Source: Euperipatoides rowelli
Taxonomy: Eukaryota > Onychophora > Udeonychophora > Euonychophora > Peripatopsidae
NCBI GenBank assembly: GCA_003024985.2
Contig: PXIH01S0004062.1
Length of the DNA stretch: 12,178 nucleotides
Strand: one strand, 5' to 3'
Below the pieces are notes generated by a model. The model did not search any database and had not been told where the DNA came from. It saw only the letters and a list, made by a program, of their open reading frames with translations. The translations under genes were made by a program, and so were the position numbers. Positions 1 to 8,759 of the stretch are shown piece after piece. Each line of letters opens with the position of its first letter. Positions within the stretch are counted from its first letter, which is position 1.

Positions 1-1348
1 ATGTTAAATTGACGTAGCCAAAGGATAAAATCTCGGTGGTTTTGGGGCTGGAGGAAAATACATAATCTTGGATCCAGACGCTAGTCATGACTTCATTACG
101 TTATTGTTTAGAAAAATAGTCAACAAAAGTGTTATAAAGTTTTGAAGAAGAAAAAAAAGAACAGAGAAAAAAGTTACTTTCTTAGCATCAAAATTTTGAG
201 ACAATTATTGGGATTGAAGTCAATTTTAAGAAGAAGAAAAAAAAACCTCCGGGAGGCTTTTATACATTAGTTTATTAACTTTACGCGATAATGAGAACAA
301 ATTAACTATTATTTCCAAAGTTTGATTATATTTTTTAATGCAAATAAAATCTGTTAGGCTACTTGTGTTTGTTTTGAGCTACCTTTATAAAAAACACTGA
401 CTGCAAATAAAAAAAAATCAGGCTTATAATCATTGAGTTACATTCTGATTGGTCTGTGAAGAAAACGGCTGTCTGGTCTGACAACACCACCACTATTACT
501 GGATTCCACGCGAGATTTTTCAGGCAAAATTATAAACGTGACGTCAGCGTCTGGATTTATATTTTGATACATATTGGAAGAAAAGTCGAATTTTGATGCA
601 TTTTTGGATCGAATATAACAAATTGATTAATTAATTAAACAAGCATTTTTTTTTACAAAAATACACATAAATCAATGAAGTTGAAATAGGCATTCATATA
701 GCACTTTAAGGTAGTTTAATAATATTCCAGCATAATTTCAACCAAATAAAGTAAAAATCTATCGGACTTTATTTTAGTGTCAAGGCAGTTTGTTTTTCTC
801 TATATTTTACAATTGTATTTAAAGATTACCGGTAATAAAGGCTTTAAAAAAAAAGAATTCAGCATAGGCTACCAAGTAACTAACACATTCTCTTTGCATT
901 CTTATTTAGTAAATATCCTAATAAAGGATTAAAGGTAAAAGGCTGACTTATTTGGAAATAAATATTTGGAAAAACTTGAAGAGAATTCAAAATAAAGCCA
1001 CATGAATATTTTTTTCTTTTAACTAATATAGCCAGAGTAGATGCAGAATGGATTGGTGTTTTAAGTTTATTTGTAAGCACTGGGCTTTTAAACAAATGAA
1101 AATACAAAGATAATGAATGAGTTATTGTTTACTTTGCTATCAATTTAAAATATTTTTATTAAAATCTTTTCCATGAATAGTCTTAAGAAATAAACATAGT
1201 AGAATATTTAGTTAGATATTCATATTTATTAAATATACCGTACTTACATTTTGCTTTTTTTTTTTAATTTTTTTATATTCAGTAATTATTTTTTAATTTA
1301 TTTTTCATTCAGTAATTAATGATTGTTAAATTGAATACATATGTTATT
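1..1348. other. AT-rich non-coding stretch
   Basis: I see no supportable gene on either strand. The sequence is dominated by A and T runs with frequent stops in all frames. The only locally GC-richer patch is about 440-560, described separately. A short loose duplication of an ATTCAGTAATTA word lies at about 1278-1320. The longest open frame here (880-1107, minus) has low-complexity composition and no recognisable domain, so I do not call it. Confidence 0.6.
445..546. promoter_or_regulatory. Possible CCAAT box plus CRE pair
   Basis: CTGATTGG at 445-452 is a good match to an inverted CCAAT box, the NF-Y binding core, and TGACGTCA at 539-546 is the full palindromic cAMP response element. They lie 86 bases apart in a patch that is less AT-rich than its surroundings. 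These two sites often occur together in animal promoters. No transcription start, TATA box at the right distance, or downstream coding exon supports a promoter here, so chance or an old repeat remains likely. Confidence 0.15.
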
Positions 1349-1397
1349 GCTCTCGCGATCGACCAGAAGATCGCGATTCCCCTGTTGGCCACCCCTG
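1349..1397 (-). mobile_element. Solo hAT-like transposon terminus
   Basis: Read on the minus strand from 1397, the sequence begins CAGGGGTGGCCAACAGG, the style of terminal inverted repeat seen in many hAT elements. It is followed inward by TCGCGATC and GATCGCGA (1353-1360 and 1369-1376), two copies of a self-complementary 8-mer separated by 8 bases. Such subterminal palindromes are common in hAT ends. No partner terminus is visible in the window, so this is either a solo end or an element whose other end has decayed. Confidence 0.5.
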
Positions 1398-1899
1398 CTT
1401 TATCTGAATCTTTTAATCCATGAAATGTTTACCTAAAGATCTTAATACTATACTTCGAATTCTAGAACTTCAACATCATTGGAAAATTCTGGAATTTGGG
1501 TAAAAAAGAGGCCGAAGGTATTGTGATTTTCCCAAAGTTAGTTTGATGACTTTGATTTTCAGTTCACTGAGTTCAATTCTTTTGTGAGTTTGTCCAATTT
1601 GAGAATATATACGGTATTAAAACAAAAAAAAATCTGTTTTCGAAAGTGGTTCTATAAAAAGCAAGATGAAAACAACACAACTTCCGATTAAAAGTCTACC
1701 TAAGATTGGTCAATTTTTTTAAAAATAAGTTTCCTCCAACAGGGGAAAGCATAATTTATTTACGTGATAGGCTATAATTACAGTCTTCTCCCTCGGAAGC
1801 ATAATCAAAGGTCTGAGTTGGTTCTATGAAGTTCCTCTTGCTGTCTCCAGCCTAACATTTTTAAGACCCAGACTACAGTGTTGTATTTATTTCATACTC
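1398..1899. other. Unassigned AT-rich stretch
   Basis: No gene or recognisable repeat boundary is visible. The part at about 1780-1900 is moderately less AT-rich and could be a body or tail of the SINE-like unit that follows, but I cannot show that. Confidence 0.4.
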
Positions 1900-2062
1900 G
1901 AGATTTAATGATCTCTTTGTGTGTAGAAAAATGCCACCTTTCACCTGAGCCCGGAAAAACAGAGGTATTGGAAGCCCCCGGCGTTCGAACTTGTTCCCGG
2001 GACTACGTCTTGAGATGTGGCAGTCCTGTGTGCTCCTGATTGGACCACCGCACCTCGACCTT
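1900..2062 (-). mobile_element. tRNA-derived SINE-like element
   Basis: On the minus strand, reading down from about 2056, there is a GTGCGGTGG block resembling a degenerate tRNA A box. It is followed by GCACACAGGACTGCCA, TCCCGGG and then GTTCGAACGCC (1980-1990), a good B-box match to the RNA polymerase III internal promoter. Spacing between the two boxes is tRNA-like. The unit cannot be a working tRNA: acceptor pairing is poor and there are extra bases between TCCCGGG and the B box. About 70 bases of unrelated body follow toward 1900. The fit is best with the head of a tRNA-derived SINE; the outer limits are estimated. Confidence 0.5.
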
Positions 2063-2300
2063 CCAATTTTTATTTGTTTTATTTTATATGCCTTTAATTT
2101 TGTGTTCTTTTTTCCTTTTAGGAAACTTCTGTTCAGCTTTATCTAAACTACCGGTGCCGGGATGTTGAGTAGAAGGGAAATTAAATATTTGCTAAATCGT
2201 CAAATTCTTTTCTAACGTACACTTAATACCTTATACAGGGTTCGACATTCAATTTTTTTAATGGGCGGCAACAAGTTGCCTCCCTAAAAGGCCTATGGGT

Positions 2301-2360
2301 GGCAACTTTCAGGAATGATTGGCAACTTTTAGGAATGAGTGGCAACTCTTTTGATTGTTC
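2301..2360 (+). repeat. Three 20-bp tandem units inside the MITE
   Basis: GGCAACTTT or a close variant recurs at 2301, 2321 and 2341 with exact 20-base spacing. The first two units differ at only a few positions and the third is diverged in its second half. Related TTGCC and TGGCA words occur near the MITE's other end in inverse orientation, so this is a subterminal repeat region of the kind bound by transposases. Confidence 0.65.
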
Positions 2361-2521
2361 GCAAAGATTTATATTTATAAAACATGATATATAATTGTGT
2401 GAATATTCTAAACATGTGTATTTTTAAATATTTTAATACTATTTATGGGTAAATAAGGAGAATATGGTTAAATGTCACTTGCTAATTAGATGCTTTAAAC
2501 TTGTGACCATAAAAAAATGGA

Positions 2522-2537
2522 TGGCAAATATTTGCCA
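2522..2537. repeat. Perfect 16-bp palindrome in the MITE
   Basis: TGGCAAATATTTGCCA is identical to its reverse complement. It lies near the right end of the MITE and shares the TGGCAA word with the left-end tandem units, so it is probably part of the same subterminal binding-site set. Confidence 0.7.
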
Positions 2538-2962
2538 CTGCTTGTGCATCTTGGGTGGCATTTTTAAAGATTTGCCACCATTGCCATGATAAGCGTCAAG
2601 CCCTGTTATAGCCTACTCATTTTTTTCAACGCGCATATTTGTGTAAAAAAAATATAAAAAATAGGCTGTATTTGTAAGACAATCAACGGTTAGGTTCAAA
2701 CAAACAACATATTAACTGAAAGCAGAATATTGTCCGATTTTATAACAAAGTGAGAGTGATCACCAATTTGTATTTAACATTGCTTAATAATTTTTATTAT
2801 TTAATTATCTGATTGTAATAGGCTGATTTTTTTATACAATTCATATCACAATCATTTATAGATAAAAAGAGGATTATTTGTTCAATTGTTTTGTTATAGC
2901 TTTGTTTTTTGAAAAGGGAACGTCCCCAAAATCAAATTATGCTTTATTTACAGTATATTATT

Positions 2963-2998
2963 AATTATTATTAGTTGATTAATTATTATTAGTTGATT
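2963..2998 (+). repeat. Perfect 18-bp tandem duplication
   Basis: AATTATTATTAGTTGATT occurs twice back to back with no mismatch. This is typical of a small replication-slippage event in AT-rich DNA. Confidence 0.8.
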
Positions 2999-3707
2999 AC
3001 AAAAATATTACTTATAAAATAATTAACAATACGGTACGAATAATTTTGAGAATAGGCCAACAATTAAACAAATTAATGGATTGTTTTCCTTATTTTACAT
3101 TTTAATGATAAAACAAAATTTCAATTAACATAGTTAAATTGTAACAATCAGATTCAATAGCAATGACAGGCGGCGCTTCATTATAACTAAAGTACAGATA
3201 ACCGCAATTCCAGCATCCATTTATGAATTAACGTCTTTCCTAGAAGCAACTTCTTTTGCTCCTAGGGCCTAGGCGACAATGCCCAAAACACTATCATTTA
3301 CTCTAGGCAGGTATCCAAAGAATCTTTCATTTATAAAATCTTATTCTTAAAAAGGCAAATACCAAATAAAAAAATCCACTGTTGAAAGAACGTAGGTCAA
3401 TCACAATAGCCTATACAGAGAATATCTCGGAATATTTAAACAGATTTTGTAGCTCTGCAAAACATGTTCTTGATAGTGATAGTTTAAATCAATACATTTA
3501 ACAGAAACTCTAAGAATTAATAATAATTGGCGTAAAAACAATGCAAGAAATAGTTTAAACATGGCGTCGGTCATCAACATTTAAAACAAATTTCAAACGA
3601 TAATCCATGAAATCCTAGTTTATAAAGTTTGTAATTTTTAAACGGAAACATCAGAAACTGATACTAAATAATTATAACAATATGTACTCATATATACTCA
3701 GTTTTAC

Positions 3708-3732
3708 GCTGTCCACATAAAATGTGGACAGC
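3708..3732. repeat. Perfect 11-bp stem hairpin
   Basis: GCTGTCCACAT and its exact reverse complement are separated by AAA. The arms are less AT-rich than the surroundings, which makes chance less likely. It could be the remnant of two inverted transposon ends or a short structured RNA; nothing else here decides between them. Confidence 0.7.
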
Positions 3733-4233
3733 AAATGAGAAGCCCAACTATTCTCTTCAGGAAATTTCGAGCTTTGTTTGTTTTTAAATGTTGAGTATGA
3801 TTTGTAAACTTTTCAGTTTAATTGCTTATATACAGTAGATGTTTATTTATTTATTCATTTTATAATGTAGATTTAAGTTTTATGCTTCTACAATAAGGGT
3901 AGGCTACTATTATTAGAAATAAAACAAAAAAAAAAAAAATGCATTAGGTACCGGTATACTTAGTAGCCTATAAGAACATGAATTTACAAAACAATTATAT
4001 TTGAAAATGATGTGATACTGGAGTTTGCTACAAAAAAATCTAGAAAACATTTGAGTGGATAATACAGTATTTTTTATATACTGTATGTTATGGTCAAAGC
4101 CCGAAGATGGGCAAATTACAGAAATCAATGATACTATGAGATGTCAAATGTCTGAAGCTACTTTAACTGTAAATTAATCCATTTTAAAATCGGAGATAAA
4201 TAACTAATTGACAACTGAAATGGATATTATAGC

Positions 4234-4369
4234 TCTGTTGGCGTGGGTTTTACCCCTCTAATTGCTGACCAGGTCCAGGACTCTACCACTGGACCCTACC
4301 CCAAAAATCTTTCTGGGGGTTTCACAATTTCATGGGCCAGGGGCCTCAAGTACCCTTAATCCGGCCCTG
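4234..4369 (-). mobile_element. hAT-like terminus or short MITE
   Basis: Read on the minus strand from 4369, it begins CAGGGCCGGATTAAGGG, followed by TACTTGAGGCCCC, a terminus type widespread among hAT-like elements. The block of about 136 bases is clearly richer in G and C than its flanks. ATTATA occurs just outside both ends (4226-4231 and 4370-4375) and may be a partial target duplication. The left end has only weak similarity to the right terminus, so whether this is a complete MITE or a solo end is uncertain. Confidence 0.45.
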
Positions 4370-6580
4370 ATTATAAAGAACATGAATATATATGTGGAGG
4401 TTCACGTTCATGGATCGCCAAAGATTTCTATCTTGCGCTCTTGTTTTTAATACAGAAAATTGCCTGATGTTAGTCCAGTTTTTAAGGTCATCCAACCATT
4501 TTCTTCTTGGTCATCATCTTTTTTTCCTTTCAGTCCATCCCTCAAGTGCTATTACTAGTCTAACTCTTGCAAATCCTTCGTAAGACATGCCCGGCTTCCT
4601 CTTCATTACTCATCCAAAAGACTATAACCACCTCCCCATCTTTTCCACACTTCCTTATTTCTGATAAAATGTGTCCATTTTATTTTCAACATTCTTCTTG
4701 CACACCAGATATCAAAAGCATTGATCTTCTTTTCCAANTCTTTGGTTAAAGTCCAAGTCTCACATCCATATAAGAAAACTGACCAAACATAGCATTTTAA
4801 CATCTTAAATTTTACATGTTTGTTAACGCCTCTCTTCTTAGAAGTTCTTTTTGTTTTCAAAATCCAGATTTGCTATTCCTATCATTGTTCAGATTTCTTT
4901 TGTGGTTCTTCCATCTTCCGTTATCAAGCTGCCCAAATACCTAAATTCCTTCAACTGATGTACTATTTTTCCTTGCATTTAATATTTCCTTTGTTACCAG
5001 TCACTACTGTTTTTGTCTTTCCTATATTCATTTTCAATCTATATTATGTTCCAATTATATTAATCTTCAGCAAGGTTTTTGCCATACTTGTGAGAATGGC
5101 AATGTCATCAGTATATCTTATTCTATTGAAGTTCATTCCTTCTATTTTTATCCCGTAGATGTCATTTAGTGCTTCATTGATGATTTCTTCACTATATATG
5201 TTGAAAAATGAGGGAGACCATAAGCATCCTTGTCTTAAGCCAAAGTTTACTTCAAACCAATCGGTGAAATTATTATTTATCCTAAATTCTGCTGTTTGCC
5301 CTTTATACGGGTAGCTTATAACCATTAGGTCCTTTCCATCAATTCCTATCATCTTCAATATACTTACCAGTTATTTTTTATAATCAACCTTGTCCAAAGC
5401 TTTCTCAAAATCCACAAATCCTAAGTACAGTGTCTGATGATCCTTTAAACTCTTTTGTGCTATGGTGTTCAATTCCATCTCTAGTTCCTTTGTTGGCTCT
5501 GAACCCATATTGGTCATCTGACAAATTTTCTTCGATTTTACTTATTCTTCTTGTACCTCTTAATATCTTAGCTGTATGTGTTATGATACTAATTGTTCTA
5601 AAGTCTACAATCTAGACTACTACTTTTCTTAGGTATTGGAATCATTACTGATCTCTTAAAATCTTCTGGAATTTCACCTGTCATATATATCATTCACTAG
5701 ATCTGTGATAATTTTTAGCATATTATCATCCATCATCTTCAGAAATTCGTTTGGTATGTTATCAATCCCACTTCCTTTTCCTGACCTAATCTTTTTCATA
5801 GATTCCATAATTTCCTCTTAAAATTGGCAGTTCCTTTCCGTCTTTCCACAATATCTTTTTCAGTATATAGAAGTTTGCCATCTTTACCCTTGATCCCTGC
5901 TACTATTTTTCTTCTATCTTGTTACAATTCTTTTACCATTCTGATTAGTCTGCATGTGACTGTCTTTTATCCAACTTCTCTATTTCTTTGAATTTAACTG
6001 CATGCCATTTTTGTTCTTCTATTCTGCAGCATCTCTTTCTCATTAAGGAATTTAATAATTTATATCTATCTCTATCATTCTGTCTCACCTTTCTTTCTTT
6101 TCATCCATAAGTTTTAAATTATCTTCGGTAATCCATGGACACCTTAAATCCTATTTTCTCTTTTGCTGTTTGATCAATTGTGACCTTAACTTTGTTCCAC
6201 CTTTTCTTATGCAACTGTCTTTTTTTTTAATTTTCTCTTAGCTTTTCATTAAATAGAACAATTTTCTTATCATCACTGAGTATTTCAACCAGCCATCTTC
6301 TATTTTTATTGTTATTAATCTGACATTTTAAATTGATCTCTAGTCTGCAGACTACAGGGGTGTGGTATGATCCACAGTCAGCTTCTGGCATGGTTTGCAG
6401 TTTTGGAAGTTATGATGCAATCTATTGGGTTATTTATCGTTCCATTTGGTGAAGTCCAAATATGTCTGCAATCAATTCTTGGCTGTTACAAAAATTAACA
6501 AGTAGGTTGCCTCTATCGTTTCTTTTCTCCTAATCATCATGGGCCCGACAGTATTTCTGTCTCTACCTTATCCCAAATAC
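4370..6580 (-). pseudogene. 5'-truncated, decayed LINE (endonuclease-reverse transcriptase)
   Basis: The minus strand carries a degenerate non-LTR retrotransposon open reading frame, broken by many frameshifts and stops. In protein order: an endonuclease C-terminal remnant with TSPNGT near 6438-6455; a reverse transcriptase start GIDNIPNEF at about 5752-5778; FVDFEKALD at 5392-5418; FGLRQGCLWSPSFFNIY within 5358-5044; and the catalytic box YTDD at 5104-5115, a variant of the usual F/YADD. Then follow FRYLGSLITEDGRTT at about 4902-4947, LKCYVWSVFLYGCETWTL at 4747-4800, and a C-terminal KWLDDLKNWT near 4470-4513. The 5' part of the endonuclease is missing, as is usual for LINE copies. The element copied itself by target-primed reverse transcription; this copy cannot. 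The clade is not certain from sequence alone. Its 3' end abuts a hAT-like terminus at 4369. An undetermined base lies at 4738. Confidence 0.9.
4738..4738. other. Undetermined base (N)
   Basis: A single N inside the C-terminal part of the LINE. The reading frame continues across it with recognisable LINE residues on both sides, so any missing sequence here is probably small. Confidence 0.95.
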
Positions 6581-7171
6581 AAATAGGCTATACAGCATAT
6601 TATAATTTAATACACTAGCTTTCACATCAAATGATCGGATCTATTATCAGTGTTTTAAAAGAACATGGTTATAAGTAGGAATGTGGCCAAAAGCCAGTGC
6701 TTATAGTTGAACCTAGATATGATGATCACAGCATAAAATCGTACATCAAAATTTTTAATGCAAGTCTGGCACTCCATTGTCCCAGTTTGGTTAACTCATC
6801 AGTGTCTAAGTTATGTTGGTTCTGGCACTAGTTCCATCACCCTGGCCACACCTCAACCTTCAGGAGGTTTCATGCTATCCAAGAGAGCTCGTCAGGCTTC
6901 ATGATTCCAAGCCATGTATAATATTGTTCTTTTGATGGGGAGATAATGTGGCTTATTGAAGATGCACTACATTAAGAACTGTTATAATCGATTATACTGA
7001 TCTGCACATGTTTTGCGGTTTGAATGAATTTATGTCTACTTTATGGATTTTAGGCCCCTGATCATGAAAATCACCGTAGATTTTGTCTGACAGGTGTAGT
7101 TTTTTTAGAAAGTTCATATCAATGTTATGTTTCAAGGCTTGTTCCGCAATGTAGAATTAAGATTTAGGGAT
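6581..7171. other. Unassigned stretch between LINE and gene-family fragments
   Basis: It is somewhat less AT-rich than the deserts elsewhere, especially about 6760-6910, which suggests an old repeat or exon-like origin. All frames on both strands are interrupted and I recognise no protein or terminus. Confidence 0.4.
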
Positions 7172-7172
7172 N
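7172..7172. other. Undetermined base (N) at a repeat edge
   Basis: This N is immediately followed by a 49-bp block that is repeated at 8525-8573. The coincidence suggests a contig junction rather than a simple base-call failure. Confidence 0.9.
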
Positions 7173-7221
7173 TCAAGAAAAAGGGAGTTTCATAAAACAT
7201 GATCCAGATATCATTGACAAT
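7173..7221 (+). pseudogene. 3' tail fragment of the unnamed gene family
   Basis: This 49-base block matches 8525-8573 at 47 of 49 positions. In the second copy it forms the basic C-terminal end (KKSRKRQFH in one frame) of a gene-family fragment plus a few bases beyond. Here nothing upstream of the N belongs recognisably to the gene, so only the tail is present. It implies a third copy of the family in or near this locus. Confidence 0.65.
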
Positions 7222-7873
7222 GAGTTCTTGATATGAATTGTAAATAATTATATGCTATTAAGCTTTTTAAATTAGCTTTATATGCTAAACACTACATACA
7301 GTACATTTAGATAATATATCATGCAAAACTTTAAACATGAATTGTTTCAAATCTACACCTAGGGAGGAAAAATAACATATTCTGAAACAGCATGTGAAAA
7401 TTGAGTAAATCCACATATTTTTATCAAAACAACTGACATAAATGTTAAATTTGCATACCAGTGAATTATACGCACAGTAACTACTAAATGATCCTATAAT
7501 TCTTATGGCTAGACCCATGTCATTCAAGATACCTCCCTACTTATTAGATTTCAAAATCTCTCATCTTGATTCTGTCTGCATCGACAGCCAGCTTACCCAT
7601 TTGCCATTCTAGACTTTAATAGGCTAAATGTATTTTTTTGTATTGTTAATCTTTTAATCCTTATTTCTTATACTGGTGCTCAGACAAACTGTAACTACCG
7701 TACTTTAAGGTGTAGATTACACATGAATTGTCATAAATTTGAAAAATTTAGAAAATAAACATTTTTTTTAATTGAGTAAATACCTTAGTCAAATATTCTC
7801 ATGCCCAGTCTAAATATTAAAGGTATAATGCTTTTCAGAAATCTTAGAGAATAAATACGCCATAACATACCAT
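7222..7873. other. AT-rich stretch, possibly the 3' flank of the gene-family copy
   Basis: No gene is visible. Because it follows the 49-bp tail, it could be the native 3' flank of one family copy. A minus-strand open frame at 7285-7527 is cysteine- and phenylalanine-rich by composition, has no domain signature, and is not called. Confidence 0.4.
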
Positions 7874-8055
7874 CAGGGCCATATTTAGACTTGGTGAGGT
7901 CCTGGGTTAAACCAAGTGTGGAGGCCCCTTGGAAAAATTTTGATAAGCTTTTTTTTTTAGTTGACGATGTTTTGTTAACGTTTTGTCCGATTTGATAACC
8001 TTTTTTTTATTTAAACCCTGGGCTTTATAAATTAGGAGACCCTATGTTAAAATTT
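7874..8055 (+). mobile_element. hAT-like left terminus and subterminal repeats
   Basis: CAGGGCCATATTTAGAC at 7874 resembles the CAGGGCCGGATTAAGGG terminus at 4369 and continues inward into the usual GAGGCCCC block. Short echoes follow: AAAATTTTGATAAGC at about 7934, GTCCGATTTGATAACC at 7985, and AAAATTTTGATAACC at about 8049. These make a subterminal repeat set leading directly into the C-terminal gene fragment. I cannot find a convincing right terminus, so the element's extent is uncertain. Confidence 0.4.
7985..8055 (+). repeat. 71-bp perfect direct repeat, copy 1
   Basis: These 71 bases are identical to 9395-9465. Copy 1 leads into the C-terminal gene fragment. Perfect identity contrasts with the decay of the enclosed fragments, so the duplication is either recent or an artefact of sequence assembly. 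Confidence 0.9.
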
Positions 8056-8573
8056 TGATAACCTTTGTGAAGGCATTGAACAAACAAGGTGATGCTTTCA
8101 ATTATCTTGCAGAAAAGTTTCCACAAATCAGTGAGGCTAAATTACAAGCAGGAATTTTTGTAGGCCCTCAAATTAGAGAGCTCTTCAAAGACAACAACTT
8201 CTTCTTTTGTATGACCACAGTTGAGAGAAATGCATGGGATGGATTCAAATGTGTTGTGCAGAATTTCCTTGGCAATCACAAATCATGATTGAAAAGTATG
8301 AAGTATTAGGTTGCAAAATGAGCATTAAGATACATTGCCTACACTACCCATCTAAATTACTTTCTAGAAAATTTAGGAGACTATAGTGAAGAGCAGGGTG
8401 AGAGATTTCACCAAGATATTTTTGAAATGGAACACAGGTATCAAGGTTGTTGGAACATAAGCATGATAGCTTATTACTGTTAGAGTCTTAAGCGACACAA
8501 CCCATCTGCTCAGCATAAAAAAAGTCAAGAAAAAGGCAGTTTCATAAAACATAATCCAGATATCATTGACAAT
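8056..8573 (+). pseudogene. C-terminal half of an unnamed multicopy gene family
   Basis: The translation begins at FVKALNKQGD (about 8061) and runs through ISEAKLQAGIFVGPQIREL and WDGFKCVVQNFLGNHKS (ending 8285). A shift to another frame at about 8285 continues with EVLGCKMSIKIHCLH. A further shift at about 8355 gives ENLGDYSEEQGERFHQDI and RYQGCWNIS. A stop at 8481 interrupts YYC-SLKR, and a last shift in the A run near 8518 leads to the basic tail KKSRKRQFH. I recognise this as the C-terminal part of a conserved, uncharacterised family that is multicopy in arthropod and cnidarian genomes; its function is unknown to me. The N-terminal half lies downstream, not upstream, so the gene is out of order. 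The copy is inactive, with three frameshifts and one stop. Confidence 0.75.
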
Positions 8574-8697
8574 TGCATTAGGTTGTTAATTTTGCTTAAC
8601 AAATATGGACGGTTTGACAAGGAAGAATAAACAAAACATTAAATATCCCAATGTACCATCAGCTTTGCGACCTGTTCCACATTGTGATGATCTTCCA

Positions 8698-8737
8698 ATT
8701 CCTGTACCACCTACATCATTCCTGTACCACCTACTGC
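8698..8737 (+). repeat. 20-bp tandem duplication inside the N-terminal fragment
   Basis: ATTCCTGTACCACCTAC occurs at 8698-8714 and again at 8718-8734. Twenty bases is not a multiple of three, so the duplication moves the reading frame within the proline-rich linker. The open frame nevertheless continues, so a compensating change probably lies nearby. Confidence 0.85.
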
Positions 8738-8759
8738 AACTGGACAAATCCAGTTGCAG
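8734..8759. repeat. Perfect 11-bp stem hairpin in coding-like sequence
   Basis: CTGCAACTGGA and its exact reverse complement TCCAGTTGCAG are separated by CAAA. It follows directly on the 20-bp tandem duplication, suggesting that both arose in one template-switching event. Confidence 0.85.

Larger units (their letters stand above)
2236..2605. mobile_element. hAT-like MITE, 370 bp, with TTATA duplication
   Basis: The left end reads CAGGGTTCGACATT and the right end, reverse-complemented, reads CAGGGCTTGACGCTT, so the ends form imperfect terminal inverted repeats. The bases immediately outside are TTATA on both sides (2231-2235 and 2606-2610), a 5-bp target site duplication as in the hAT5-type group. 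The interior is non-coding and carries a 20-bp tandem block and a 16-bp palindrome. Length, structure and lack of coding capacity fit a non-autonomous element mobilised by a hAT transposase supplied elsewhere. Confidence 0.7.
2606..4233. other. Long AT-rich stretch without genes
   Basis: I see no coding region. It contains an 18-bp tandem pair at 2963-2998, a perfect hairpin at 3708-3732, and scattered TAGGCTA and CGGTA words. A minus-strand open frame at 3913-4128 begins in plausible sequence but ends in a poly-phenylalanine run made by a poly-A tract, and it has no domain signature. Confidence 0.5.

Noticed and set aside
246-260. Hairpin CCTCC-G-GGAGG followed by T residues, like a bacterial terminator
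   Set aside because: The window is eukaryotic; the stem is only 5 bp and no gene precedes it.
880-1107. Minus-strand open frame of 75 codons
   Set aside because: Composition follows the AT-rich background, no domain is visible, and there is no sign of splice or promoter context.
1974-2056. Functional tRNA gene on the minus strand
   Set aside because: Acceptor-stem pairing is absent and extra bases disrupt the T arm, so it is a SINE-like derivative.
2100-2165. Pyrimidine-rich tract and AG resembling a 3' splice site at about 2121
   Set aside because: The following open frames are under 20 codons, and T-rich tracts ending in AG are common by chance here.
3913-4128. Minus-strand open frame of 71 codons
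   Set aside because: It ends in a phenylalanine run created by a poly-A tract and has no recognisable motif.
4262-4749. Plus-strand open frames over the hAT-like terminus and LINE 3' end
   Set aside because: They are antisense to the LINE C-terminal coding remnant or lie in a transposon end, and make no sensible protein.
4820-5615. Plus-strand open frames over the LINE reverse transcriptase
   Set aside because: They are antisense shadows; the minus strand carries the reverse transcriptase motifs.
7285-7527. Minus-strand open frame of 80 codons
   Set aside because: No domain, background composition, and position in probable 3' flank of a gene-family copy.
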